A model generated the notes under the pieces. That model was not told where the DNA came from and searched no databases. It saw nothing but the letters and a program-made list of their open reading frames with translations. Of a DNA stretch of 64,000 nucleotides, positions 53,055 through 61,629 are shown one piece after another. The stretch is taken from assembly GCA_013141055.1 (NCBI GenBank), contig JABFRS010000002.1:992001-1056000 (forward strand). The letters run 5' to 3'. The translations under genes were made by a program, and so were the position numbers. Source of the stretch: Cyclobacteriaceae bacterium (GTDB lineage: Bacteria > Bacteroidota > Bacteroidia > Cytophagales > Cyclobacteriaceae). Position 1 is the first letter of the stretch; each line of letters begins with the position of its first letter.

Positions 53055-53673
53055 ACCCTATTGTTTCTTGCGTAATATTTCTTTTTTCCAAAATTTTCTT
53101 CAATGCTTCCAGCCCATAGTACATTCTCGACTTCACTGTATTCTCGGAGACATTCAACGCTTCAGCTATCTCTCTGAATTTCATTCCCTCGTACTCTTTC
53201 ATAATCACCACCTCACGCTGCTCATCACTCAATAGTATTAAGCATCCCTGGAGCAAATCTGAAAGTTCACTTTGTCTAAGCACACGTTCAGGATTTTCTC
53301 TGCGACTTCCTGACTTCTCCCAACTGTAGCTATCCTCATGTTCTCCGGGATTCAAATCATGAAGCGACACCGACCGACTGCTTTTCTTCTTTCTCAATTC
53401 TTCCCTGCAGCAATTCACCGCGATCGTATACAACCATGAGCGGAACCTTCCTGTATCCTGCAGGTACGCGATGTTCCGATGCATCGAAATGAATGTCTTC
53501 TGAGAAACCTCCATCGCCATGTCATGGTCGTAAAAGAACTTATAGCTGAAATTATAGATCCTCTTGTACCACACTTCTACCAGTTTCCCCTGCGCATGCT
53601 TGTCTCCCTCGCGGGCCCGCACGATGAGGACATCCGAATGCATCATAGGAACGTCTGGTAAGGTTTTAATCAC
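53044..53673 (-). CDS. ECF-family RNA polymerase sigma factor
   Basis: A 209-residue sigma-70 family ECF factor with region 2 (about 30-95, FYDHDMAMEVSQKTFISMHR, YLQDTGRFRSWLYTIAVNCC) and region 4 (about 140-195, LSDEQREVVIMKEYEGMKFR, EALNVSENTVKSRMYYGLEA). The linker is charged and rich in Ser/Arg. It heads a three-gene operon with an anti-sigma and a secreted protein and probably controls its own expression. I find no clear -7 box in front of it, as expected if it uses its own promoter type. Confidence 0.93.
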   Translation of the reverse strand: MIKTLPDVPMMHSDVLIVRAREGDKHAQGKLVEVWYKRIYNFSYKFFYDHDMAMEVSQKTFISMHRNIAYLQDTGRFRSWLYTIAVNCCREELRKKKSSRSVSLHDLNPGEHEDSYSWEKSGSRRENPERVLRQSELSDLLQGCLILLSDEQREVVIMKEYEGMKFREIAEALNVSENTVKSRMYYGLEALKKILEKRNITQETIGYEL

Positions 53674-53797
53674 GGAAAAGGTCAGTTTTGTGCCGTATTA
53701 TCGTAAAGATGGTGCAATCCCTGAAATAGTTTTAAACGAAGATAAAATCTTGGCGGCTCTTACACCCCTCAAAATCTCCCGATCTTGTGTCCGTTAT

Positions 53798-53805
53798 TAT
53801 ATTTG
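53798..53805 (+). promoter_or_regulatory. -7 box of methyltransferase gene
   Basis: TATATTTG fits TAnnTTTG and ends only 5 bases before ATG 53811. Transcription would start at or next to the start codon. The upstream in-frame start at 53787 would precede the box and is therefore rejected. No TTTG -33 box is clear. Confidence 0.5.
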
Positions 53806-53810
53806 CGCCA

Positions 53811-54581
53811 ATGAAGAAAATTATCTCAACATTAATCCGATACGTTCCCCGGAAATATCTCCAGTTATTCAGTGGAGTCGGACTAAAAGTAGTCGGAGCG
53901 TTCTACACCGGGAAAGCAGTTCAATGTCCAATCTGTGAACATCAATACAGAAGTTTTTTACCGTACGGACGAATCAATCCCAGACCTAATGCTCTCTGCC
54001 CTTCTTGTCTTTCATTGGAAAGACATCGGCTGATCTGGCTGTTCCTGAAGCAGAAGACAAATTTTTTCACTCAGAAATTAAGAGTGCTTCACATCGCCCC
54101 GGAACATTGCTTCATGAAGAGATTTGAAAAGCAACACGGAGATGGCTATATCACTGCAGATATTGAATCACCTCTTGCAAAAATAAAGATGGATATTCAT
54201 CAGATTCCTTTCGATGATAATGAATTTGATGTCGTGCTGTGCAATCATGTACTGGAGCATGTTGATAATGATATTCAGGCAATGTCCGAGATCAATCGCG
54301 TACTTCGTTCCGGAGGCTGGTCCGTTTTACAAATACCTTTCTTCTCTCCTGTACCCGATGTGACATTTGAAGATCCTTCTGTCACCGATGCGCGTGAGCG
54401 CGAAAAGATCTTTGGGCAGAATGACCATGTGAGAAAGTTTGGAAAAGACTACCCACAAAGAATTGAACACAGTGGAATGATAGCAGAAGCTAACGAGTTT
54501 GCCAAAAGTCTGTCAGACGAAGATTGTTTTCGATATGGCATTTCTAAAAATGAGATTCTGTACCGCGGAATCAAACGATAA
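53811..54581 (+). CDS. SAM-dependent methyltransferase with N-terminal zinc ribbon
   Basis: A 256-residue protein from ATG 53811. It has two CxxC pairs in its N-terminal third (CPICEHQY and CPSCLSLERHR), which would bind zinc, and a class I methyltransferase domain (about 90-230) with VLHIAPEHCFMKRFEKQHG, VVLCNHVLEHVDNDIQA and INRVLRSGGWSVLQIPF. Proteins of this layout are thought to act on sugars or small molecules, perhaps in surface polysaccharides. The next gene begins six bases downstream. Confidence 0.85.
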   Translation: MKKIISTLIRYVPRKYLQLFSGVGLKVVGAFYTGKAVQCPICEHQYRSFLPYGRINPRPNALCPSCLSLERHRLIWLFLKQKTNFFTQKLRVLHIAPEHCFMKRFEKQHGDGYITADIESPLAKIKMDIHQIPFDDNEFDVVLCNHVLEHVDNDIQAMSEINRVLRSGGWSVLQIPFFSPVPDVTFEDPSVTDAREREKIFGQNDHVRKFGKDYPQRIEHSGMIAEANEFAKSLSDEDCFRYGISKNEILYRGIKR

Positions 54582-54587
54582 GATCAA

Positions 54588-55538
54588 TTGAAACAGATTT
54601 CAACAGCCGATATTCAGAAAAAGATTTCCATGCGTCAGGCAATTGATCTGATGAAGGAAGCCTTTTCTCAATTAAGCCTTGGAAATGCTGTCGCTCCGGT
54701 ACGCACCGTAATGAACTCATCAGATGACTCAGGCCGTGTTCTCTTCATGCCCTCCTACTCATCAGCATTCGGACTCTTTGGATTGAAAATGGTTTCTGTT
54801 TTTGATCATAACACATCCAAAAAGCTTCCTGTCATTCAGGGTCATATGATGATCATGGATGGAAACGACGGTACTCCTTTGGCCTCCATTGAAGCGGAAT
54901 ATCTTACCGAACTAAGAACCGGCGCCGCATCCGGACTGGCCACTGATCTTTTAGCAAGAAAGCATGTTGAAGTGCTGGCAATCTTTGGTACAGGTACTCA
55001 GGCAGAAACTCAACTTGAAGGAGTGCTTATGGTAAGATCTGTTCAGGAAGTGATTGTCTTTGGAACACATGCCGATAAGGTCTTTTCCTTTTGCCGTCGC
55101 ATGAAAGATCGATTTGATATTAATATTGTTCCTTCTGAATCTTTTGACGAATTGAGAGAAGCAGATATTATTTGTACTGCAACCACTTGCTCTCAACCCC
55201 TGTTTCAGGAGCATCAGCTCAAAAGAGGAGTTCACATCAATGGGATTGGATCATACAAACCCTCCATGCAGGAAATTCCTTCTGATGTTATAAAAAGATC
55301 GCTGCTGGTCGTCGATCATCGTGAAGCAGCTCTTACCGAACCAGGCGATATCGTTATTCCAGTTCGTGAAGGCATCATCACGAAAGATCACATACATGCA
55401 GAAATTGGAGAGATTGTCAACGGCTCAAAGCGTGGAAGAACTTCCGAAGATGAGATTACAGTTTTTAAATCCGTTGGGAACGCGATTCAGGATCTTGCGA
55501 TTGCAGGCTTCATGATCGACCGGGATATTAAACGTTAA
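54588..55538 (+). CDS. ornithine cyclodeaminase/mu-crystallin family protein
   Basis: A 316-residue NAD(P)-dependent enzyme of the ornithine cyclodeaminase family. The Rossmann loop IFGTGTQAETQLEGVLMV lies near residue 130. It also has MRQAIDLMKEAFSQLSLGNA near the start and LTELRTGAASGLATDLLARK, typical of the family. The substrate could be ornithine, lysine, or an imino acid; the members differ. The start is a TTG at 54588, seven bases after the methyltransferase stop. Confidence 0.85.
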   Translation: MKQISTADIQKKISMRQAIDLMKEAFSQLSLGNAVAPVRTVMNSSDDSGRVLFMPSYSSAFGLFGLKMVSVFDHNTSKKLPVIQGHMMIMDGNDGTPLASIEAEYLTELRTGAASGLATDLLARKHVEVLAIFGTGTQAETQLEGVLMVRSVQEVIVFGTHADKVFSFCRRMKDRFDINIVPSESFDELREADIICTATTCSQPLFQEHQLKRGVHINGIGSYKPSMQEIPSDVIKRSLLVVDHREAALTEPGDIVIPVREGIITKDHIHAEIGEIVNGSKRGRTSEDEITVFKSVGNAIQDLAIAGFMIDRDIKR

Positions 55539-55573
55539 TCGGAAGTTTCAATCCCGATTAACGTTCTAAATTT

Positions 55574-56506
55574 CTATTTGCCGATTTTCTCCAGCACTTC
55601 CATTACTTCTGTCACGTGCTTGCGACTTGTTTCAAGCAAGGCTTTCTCGTCGCTATTGAGATCAAGTTCTATCACACGCTCAACTCCGTTCTTACCCAAC
55701 ACAGCTGGAACGCCGAGGTAGCAATTCTTGATTCCGTATTCACCATCAAGTTGCATACAGACCGGAAGAATTCTTCTTTGATCTTTTACAATGGCCTCAA
55801 CCATTTGAGCGGCAGCTGAACCCGGTGCATACCAGGCAGAAGTACCCATCAGTTTCACTAACTCACCTCCACCAACTTTTGTACGCTCAATGATCATGTT
55901 GAGCTTTTCCTTATCAATCAATTCAGTTACAGGAATACCCGCAACGGTAGTATAACGTGGAAGTGGCACCATGGTGTCACCATGACCACCCAACAACATT
56001 GCCTGAATATCTTTCGGAGAGATGTTTAATGCTTCTGCTAAAAATGCACGGTAGCGTGCTGTATCCAGAATACCTGCCATACCAATGACGCGTGTTCTTG
56101 GGAAATTGGAAGTCAGATGTGCCTGATAGGTCATTACATCCAAAGGATTGGAAACGACAATAATGATAGCATTAGGAGAATGCTTGATTACATTTTCTGT
56201 TACAGTCTTAACGATTCCCGCGTTGGTCCCGATTAAATCGTCGCGGCTCATTCCCGGTTTGCGGGGAAGTCCGGAAGTGATGACTACAACATCTGATTTT
56301 GCTGACTTTGAATAATCATTGGTAGAACCAATGGTCCGGCTGTCATAAAGATCAATGGGGGCTTTTTGCCAGATGTCGAGTGCCTTACCTTCCGCAAGAC
56401 CTTCTTTGATATCGACCAACACAATTTCATTCGCAACTTCACGATAAGCGAGCACATCGGCACAGGTAGCACCCACGTTTCCAGCGCCGACAACAGTAAT
56501 TTTCAT
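55574..56506 (-). CDS. mdh: malate dehydrogenase
   Basis: A 310-residue LDH-like malate dehydrogenase that interconverts malate and oxaloacetate with NAD in the TCA cycle. Visible are the NAD loop VVGAGNVGATCADVLA at the N-terminus, the substrate-binding Arg region LPRKPGMSRDDLIGTNAGIV, and the catalytic His in GGHGDTMVPLPRY. The two Arg in the substrate loop and the lack of Gln at the lactate-specific site argue for malate rather than lactate. Confidence 0.96.
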   Translation of the reverse strand: MKITVVGAGNVGATCADVLAYREVANEIVLVDIKEGLAEGKALDIWQKAPIDLYDSRTIGSTNDYSKSAKSDVVVITSGLPRKPGMSRDDLIGTNAGIVKTVTENVIKHSPNAIIIVVSNPLDVMTYQAHLTSNFPRTRVIGMAGILDTARYRAFLAEALNISPKDIQAMLLGGHGDTMVPLPRYTTVAGIPVTELIDKEKLNMIIERTKVGGGELVKLMGTSAWYAPGSAAAQMVEAIVKDQRRILPVCMQLDGEYGIKNCYLGVPAVLGKNGVERVIELDLNSDEKALLETSRKHVTEVMEVLEKIGK

Positions 56507-56537
56507 ATGGTAAGGATTAGGCTTTTTTAATGAGGCC

Positions 56538-56570
56538 GCAAGTTATCACTACGGAAAGGAAAAATGCAAA
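56538..56570 (-). promoter_or_regulatory. possible promoter of mdh
   Basis: On the minus strand TTTG (56570-56567) and TAACTTGC (56545-56538), 21 bases apart, approximate the Bacteroidota promoter with a mismatch in the -7 box. The box is 32 bases before the mdh start. Confidence 0.35.
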
Positions 56571-56578
56571 GGAGCTTA

Positions 56579-57895
56579 TTAAATCTGTGTCAGTTTAATT
56601 TCCAAAATGGATTTTGTTTGAGCGGTCACTTTAAACCGGTCATCGACACGCAACCCAACGACCCAGACGATCTCCCCGCCTGATTCTATAACGGTTGCAT
56701 CATTCTTTTCCAGCATGCTGATCTTCTCATCAATAAGAAAATCACTTACTTTCTTTTTGTGACCCAGACCCAAGGGGAAAAAACTATCCCCTGTTCTCCA
56801 TTTCCTCCACACCACCGGAAACTTGATGCTGCCAAGGTCAAATGTCCCGTGGGTTTTTTTTGTCTCTATCTTGCTTCCCTTGTGAGCTTTGATCGCCAGC
56901 ATCCATGGACCCAATGCCGCCTTGTCCTGACCTTCCTCAATAAGAATTTCTGTTAATCGCTCCTTCTGGGGCGATACAATTATAAACTCCCGGTCAACCA
57001 CCGCCTGATGCGTAGAGGAAAAAAATTGCTTGCCTGACTGGGTTGCTTCCACCAGTTGCACACAACGATCCCATTCAAATCCATAAGGCCGAAGCCACTC
57101 ATAGATGACAAACGCCGGATGCTGAAGAAGCATCAGCAGGTTTTTATCGATGTAAAGCTTGTCACCCTCCATTCGGGTCATGCTGTCTTTTAGCTGACCC
57201 AATCCTCTTTGCATGATTTCATGAGCCCCTTTGATTTTGTCAAGTGAACTACTGAAGGTTTCTTCCAGCGACGGATTAATCTCTTTCAGTTTATCGATTA
57301 CCTGATGACGAATAAAATTCCTTTGATAATCATCGCTTTCGTTGCTGATATCTTCACGCCATTGGATCTTTTCTTTTTTAGCATATGCGAGAATGTCTTC
57401 TCGTTTAGCAAAAAGCAGCGGACGGATCACTTTCTCATTTTTAACAGGAATGCCTGTGAGCTGATCCAGGTTAGAACCCTTCACCCATCTCATTAAAACC
57501 GTTTCGATATTGTCATTGAGATGATGGGCCGTTGCCAGCCAATGAAATTTTTCCTGGTCCATAACATTGTCAAACCACTGATAGCGCAGATCGCGGGCGG
57601 CCATTTGAATTGACAATCCTTTTTCTTCGGCATAGTTCTTGGTCTCAAAGCGCTGAGTAAAAAAGCTGATACCTGAACTACTGCAAAAATGACTGACGAA
57701 AGTCTGATCCTCATCCGAAGCCTTACCTCTCAGTCCGAAATTGCAGTGAGCAACGGCGATTTTGAATCCAGCCTTGCGAAAGAGGTCAAGCATCACCATC
57801 GAATCCAATCCTCCGCTTACTGCCAGCAGAATACGGTCACCTGTATCGACGAGGTTATGAAGAGAAATAAATTCCTTAAAGGGCTTGAGCATCAT
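56579..57895 (-). CDS. tilS: tRNA(Ile)-lysidine synthase
   Basis: A 438-residue enzyme that adds lysine to C34 of tRNA-Ile2 (CAU) so that it reads AUA codons. The ATP PP-loop SGGLDS is at residues 27-32 of the N-terminal domain, followed by VAHCNFGLRGKASDEDQTFV, HHLNDNIETVLMRWVKGSNL and the C-terminal domain about residues 310-438 (KFPVVWRKWRTGDSFFPLGL and KKVSDFLIDEKI). It is divergent from the OstA-like gene with 56 bases between. Confidence 0.95.
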   Translation of the reverse strand: MMLKPFKEFISLHNLVDTGDRILLAVSGGLDSMVMLDLFRKAGFKIAVAHCNFGLRGKASDEDQTFVSHFCSSSGISFFTQRFETKNYAEEKGLSIQMAARDLRYQWFDNVMDQEKFHWLATAHHLNDNIETVLMRWVKGSNLDQLTGIPVKNEKVIRPLLFAKREDILAYAKKEKIQWREDISNESDDYQRNFIRHQVIDKLKEINPSLEETFSSSLDKIKGAHEIMQRGLGQLKDSMTRMEGDKLYIDKNLLMLLQHPAFVIYEWLRPYGFEWDRCVQLVEATQSGKQFFSSTHQAVVDREFIIVSPQKERLTEILIEEGQDKAALGPWMLAIKAHKGSKIETKKTHGTFDLGSIKFPVVWRKWRTGDSFFPLGLGHKKKVSDFLIDEKISMLEKNDATVIESGGEIVWVVGLRVDDRFKVTAQTKSILEIKLTQI

Positions 57896-57951
57896 TCAAA
57901 TTTATCAAAAGTCGCAAGGTCTGCCCGTCTTTTCTACCTTTACGAATCAAA

Positions 57952-59490
57952 ATGAGAAGGTCCGCTATTGTTTTTATGGTTATTCTCTGCTCAATCCATG
58001 CTTTTGGGCAGCGTAAGGTGAAACTGGAGAAAGCCAACAGTCTCAGGGGCTCAGTGGAGAATGGCGTCCGCATGGACTGGGTAATTGGTGACGTGGTCTT
58101 TGTTCAAAATGAAACGACCATCTACTGTGACTCCGCCATTTTCAATAAGGCCGATAACAGCGTAAAAGCCTATGGAAGGATCCGCATTACAGAAGGTGAC
58201 TCTGTAACCGTAACATCCAACGGACTTACCTATGATGGAAATAAGAAGATCGCTTACCTCCGCAAGAATGTGGTTTTTACAAAGCTGCAGACCGCTACCC
58301 TCTATACTGACTTTCTGGATTATGATCGCCCAAAAAATGAAGCCCGTTATTTCAACCGGGGTAAGCTGGTGGATTCCACCAACACGTTGACAAGTGATAA
58401 AGGATATTATGATCTGAGAAGCAATCTCGCTTCATTCAAAAAAAATGTTGTGGGCGTGAACAAAGATTACACCATGACTTCCGACACGCTTCAATACAGC
58501 TCCAAAACAAAATTCATTTACTTCCGTGCCGTAACACGGCTTGAAGATCGTGAAGGTGGTGTTGCCTTTTATGAAAATGGATTTTACGATACAAAGCAGA
58601 AGAAATCAGATCTTGTCCAGGGAGTTTTTGAAACGCCTTCCTATAAACTACAGGGTACAAGACTTTTCCTGGATAACATCAAGAAGCTTTACAGAGCCCA
58701 GGGGAAAGTAATCATGACCTCCAAAGCCGAGAACATGAACATTCATGGAGATGAAGGCTACTATGATCGCAAGACCGGCATTTCGAAAGTTTATGGACAT
58801 GCATATGTTGAGCGGATTACCGATGATAATGACACACTCTTCATCTCTGCTGATACATTGGTCTCCATCGAAAATGCAGATCCGAAAAAGAAAAGACTAC
58901 TTGCCTATTACAATGTAAGGATTTTCAAGACGGACCTTCAGGGCAAAGCCGATTCACTGGTTTATGTTGCCAGCGATTCCATTCTTTACTTTTTCAGAAA
59001 CCCTGTTCTTTGGACAGAGGAAAATCAAATGACGGCAGACTCTATCCGCATCCTGCTGGAAAAGAAAAAGATCAGCCGTATATATATGGTTTCAAATTCC
59101 TTTGTGGTTTCAGAGGATTCACTGACCAATTTCAATCAGATCAAGGGAAGGAATATGACTGCCTTTTTTGAAGGAAAGAACATTCATCATGTAATCGTCA
59201 AGGGAAATGGAGAGAGTCTTTACTTCGCCTTACAGGAAAAAGAGCAGGAGAAAGAGGGAAAAAAGGAAAAGTACACCATCACTTCGGGGATGAACAAAAT
59301 CATTTGCAGTAATATGAGGATCAACTTCAAAGCAGGCAAAGTGAACAACATCAGTTTCTACATAAATCCCGACGCCTCATTCATACCACCGCACGAACTC
59401 AAGGCAGATCAGATCAAACTGAAGGGATTCAACTGGCGGGGGTTCGACCGTCCTACCAGACAACAAGTTGTGCAACAAAGACCCCAGTAA
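57952..59490 (+). CDS. OstA-like (LptA/LptD N-terminal type) protein
   Basis: A 512-residue periplasmic protein with a signal peptide (about residues 1-20). It has a long beta-jellyroll of the OstA/LptA type, with repeated strand units such as VRMDWVIGDVVFVQNETTIY and GDEGYYDRKTGISKVYGHAY, as in the Bacteroidota OstA-like protein that is thought to move LPS across the periplasm. No C-terminal barrel is present. A near -7 box TACCTTTA lies at 57935-57942, 9 bases before the start. Confidence 0.85.
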   Translation: MRRSAIVFMVILCSIHAFGQRKVKLEKANSLRGSVENGVRMDWVIGDVVFVQNETTIYCDSAIFNKADNSVKAYGRIRITEGDSVTVTSNGLTYDGNKKIAYLRKNVVFTKLQTATLYTDFLDYDRPKNEARYFNRGKLVDSTNTLTSDKGYYDLRSNLASFKKNVVGVNKDYTMTSDTLQYSSKTKFIYFRAVTRLEDREGGVAFYENGFYDTKQKKSDLVQGVFETPSYKLQGTRLFLDNIKKLYRAQGKVIMTSKAENMNIHGDEGYYDRKTGISKVYGHAYVERITDDNDTLFISADTLVSIENADPKKKRLLAYYNVRIFKTDLQGKADSLVYVASDSILYFFRNPVLWTEENQMTADSIRILLEKKKISRIYMVSNSFVVSEDSLTNFNQIKGRNMTAFFEGKNIHHVIVKGNGESLYFALQEKEQEKEGKKEKYTITSGMNKIICSNMRINFKAGKVNNISFYINPDASFIPPHELKADQIKLKGFNWRGFDRPTRQQVVQQRPQ

Positions 59491-59542
59491 CGGGAGGCCG
59501 ATTTCTTTATTGCTTTACCATCTTATTTTTTTTTGAATTCCC

Positions 59543-59574
59543 TTTGAGTTGATGCGCCTTTGCGTTACCTTTTG
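59543..59574 (+). promoter_or_regulatory. promoter of T9SS cargo gene
   Basis: TTTG (59543-59546) and TACCTTTTG (59566-59574) are 19 bases apart, close to the Bacteroidota pattern with one extra T in the -7 box. It supports the start at ATG 59596, not the earlier in-frame ATG at 59560, which lies inside the promoter. Confidence 0.55.
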
Positions 59575-59595
59575 GATGGACTTGGTGATGCTGAT

Positions 59596-60300
59596 ATGAA
59601 ATGGATTCTGTTTCTTCTTGTCTTCTCAGCCTCCGGATTTTCTGCCGGCGCTCAAACACTTGAGTGGATAGACCGCCAGGAACATTTTCAAGCAACCACA
59701 GGACAGACCGTTCGCATTCCCATCAAAATAAAAAATACAACAGACAAGGTTCAGTTCTTTATTGTCAAAAAAGCCAGTGGAGATATTGGCTCCAATCAAA
59801 AAGGATACTTCTGTCTCGGAGATGATTGCCTCGATCCGGGGGTAGATCAGTTCTCGAAAAAGCTGGAGCCCGGCGAAACCATTACCAATCTTTACTTTAC
59901 CGTGGAACCCGGAATGGTCACCACCTCCAACTCATTCAGGTTCGAAGTTTATTCCCGGAATAATCCGACCATCGGAATCGAGCATTCTGTATCCCTTTCG
60001 GTTGATGAAAAAACCGCCAAATCACTCGTTTTCCAGTCAAGGGATATTACTGTACACGATATTTATCCCAATCCGATCAACGATCAGGCTTTTATAGATT
60101 ACAAGCTGCACAATGAATTAATTAAGGCCAAAGTGGTCATTCACAATATTTTAGGTAGCCCTGTGGGTCATTACGACCTTTCTGTTTTTGAATCCCGCGC
60201 CAAGATCCAGGCAGACGAGCTTACGTCTGGTGTCTACTTTTACACCGTTTACATTGATAATATCGGTGTTCTCACCCGCAAGCTCATTGTCAGGAAATAA
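59596..60300 (+). CDS. type IX secretion system cargo protein
   Basis: A 234-residue protein from ATG 59596 with a signal peptide (about residues 1-19). The last about 80 residues form a T9SS C-terminal sorting domain: VHDIYPNPINDQAFIDYKLH, TSGVYFYTVYIDNIGVLTRK, LIVRK at the end. The signal directs cargo through the T9SS to the cell surface. The N-terminal part (QEHFQATTGQTVRIPIKIK) is an immunoglobulin-like domain with no enzyme motif, and CLGDDC is near the middle. So it is a small surface or matrix protein of unknown task. Confidence 0.85.
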   Translation: MKWILFLLVFSASGFSAGAQTLEWIDRQEHFQATTGQTVRIPIKIKNTTDKVQFFIVKKASGDIGSNQKGYFCLGDDCLDPGVDQFSKKLEPGETITNLYFTVEPGMVTTSNSFRFEVYSRNNPTIGIEHSVSLSVDEKTAKSLVFQSRDITVHDIYPNPINDQAFIDYKLHNELIKAKVVIHNILGSPVGHYDLSVFESRAKIQADELTSGVYFYTVYIDNIGVLTRKLIVRK

Positions 60301-60329
60301 TCCTTCTCCCAGATCGTTTTTATTTAAAT

Positions 60330-60360
60330 TTTAGATATGCGAGCCTCGGGTGTATATTTG
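60330..60360 (+). promoter_or_regulatory. promoter of bamD
   Basis: TTTA (60330-60333) and TATATTTG (60353-60360) at 19-base spacing fit the pattern well. The start of transcription would be only 5 to 8 bases before ATG 60373. Confidence 0.6.
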
Positions 60361-60372
60361 CGGCCTCTTTTT

Positions 60373-61215
60373 ATGATCCGGAAACTGTCTATTAACGTCC
60401 TTCTTCTTGTATGCAGCCTGATAATGGTGGCTTCAGCGTGTAGTCGCGGCTTCCGCAGAATACAGAGAAGTGAAGACTGGCGGATCAAGTATGAGGCAGG
60501 GCTGAATTACTACAGCAAGAAAGATTATTACCACACCGCTATCCTTTTTGAAGAAATTACTCCTGTTGTGAGAGGTTTACCGGAAGGTGAAAAAGTGGAG
60601 TTCTATCTCGCTTATTGCCAGTATTATGAGAAGACTTATTTGCTTGCCTCGAACCAGTTCAAGGTCTTTTTTGAGACGTACGGACGGAGTTCTCTGGCGC
60701 AGGAGGCCTTCTTCATGTACGCTTATTCGCTCTATGTAGCATCCCCTGATTCGGATCACGACCAGAAGAGTTCGGTGGAAGCAATGGATGCCATGCAGAC
60801 TTTCCTCAATCAATATCCTGAAAGCAAGTTCCGCGATCAGGCAGTGGAAGTGATTGCCATATCGCAGACCAAGCTTGAGACCAAGGGTGCTGACAATGCG
60901 AAGCAGTATTTGAAAATGAAACAGTATAAGGCAGCTGTTATTGCCTTTGATAATTTTAAGAAGAGCTTTCCAGATTCAAAGTTCCTGGAAGAACTGGCAT
61001 ATCTGAAAGTAGTATCACAATACAAGCTTGCGACACAAAGCTTTATGTCTCTGCAGATCGAACGTTACACAGCTGTGATTACTTTCTATCAGGAGCTGGT
61101 GGATAATTTTCCAAACAGCACGTACCTGAAAGATGCAGAGCTGATGTATTCTACCAGTCAGGTAGAACTCAATAAATTAAAAGAGTTAAAATCTAAATTA
61201 CTTAAAAATTCATAA
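60373..61215 (+). CDS. bamD: outer membrane protein assembly factor BamD
   Basis: A 280-residue lipoprotein from ATG 60373, with lipobox ASAC at about residue 23 and five TPR-like repeats (YEAGLNYYSKKDYYHTAILF, YLLASNQFKVFFETYGRSSL and similar), as in BamD of the BAM complex that inserts beta-barrel proteins in the outer membrane. The earlier in-frame ATG at 60337 lies upstream of the -7 box. It is followed by rpoZ 4 bases later. Confidence 0.9.
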   Translation: MIRKLSINVLLLVCSLIMVASACSRGFRRIQRSEDWRIKYEAGLNYYSKKDYYHTAILFEEITPVVRGLPEGEKVEFYLAYCQYYEKTYLLASNQFKVFFETYGRSSLAQEAFFMYAYSLYVASPDSDHDQKSSVEAMDAMQTFLNQYPESKFRDQAVEVIAISQTKLETKGADNAKQYLKMKQYKAAVIAFDNFKKSFPDSKFLEELAYLKVVSQYKLATQSFMSLQIERYTAVITFYQELVDNFPNSTYLKDAELMYSTSQVELNKLKELKSKLLKNS

Positions 61216-61219
61216 TACC

Positions 61220-61537
61220 ATGGCTAATCAACCTTCAATCATCACACGCGACGTAGATAAGATAGCAGCGCATACAGGAAATGTGTATGAGTCTGTAGTT
61301 GTTATTTCAAAACGCGCACGTCAGATCGCAATCAATATCAAGGAAGAATTGAATAATAAGCTTGCTGAGTTCGCAACAACTGTTGACAATCTTGAAGAAG
61401 TATTTGAGAACCGTGAGCAAATTGAGATCTCAAGATTTTACGAGCGCCTGCCAAAGCCTACAACTTCTGCATTGGATGAATTCCTGGAAGGCAAGGTGAA
61501 CTATCGCCGCCGTTCAGAAGAAATCAAGCCAGAGTAA
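61220..61537 (+). CDS. rpoZ: DNA-directed RNA polymerase omega subunit
   Basis: A 105-residue protein of the RNA polymerase omega (Rpb6) family, which helps fold and hold the beta-prime subunit. The start PSIITRDVDKIAAHTGNVYE, the core VISKRARQIAINIKEELNNK and the tail LDEFLEGKVNYRR are as in Bacteroidota members. It begins 4 bases after bamD and precedes coaBC, an order seen in many Bacteroidota. Confidence 0.9.
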   Translation: MANQPSIITRDVDKIAAHTGNVYESVVVISKRARQIAINIKEELNNKLAEFATTVDNLEEVFENREQIEISRFYERLPKPTTSALDEFLEGKVNYRRRSEEIKPE

Positions 61538-61629
61538 TCTGTTTCAGTTAATAGTTGCACGTTAACCCGTGAACAACTCGTGATGATTCAAATGATTTGC
61601 TATCGACGATTTACGAACAACTATTAACT

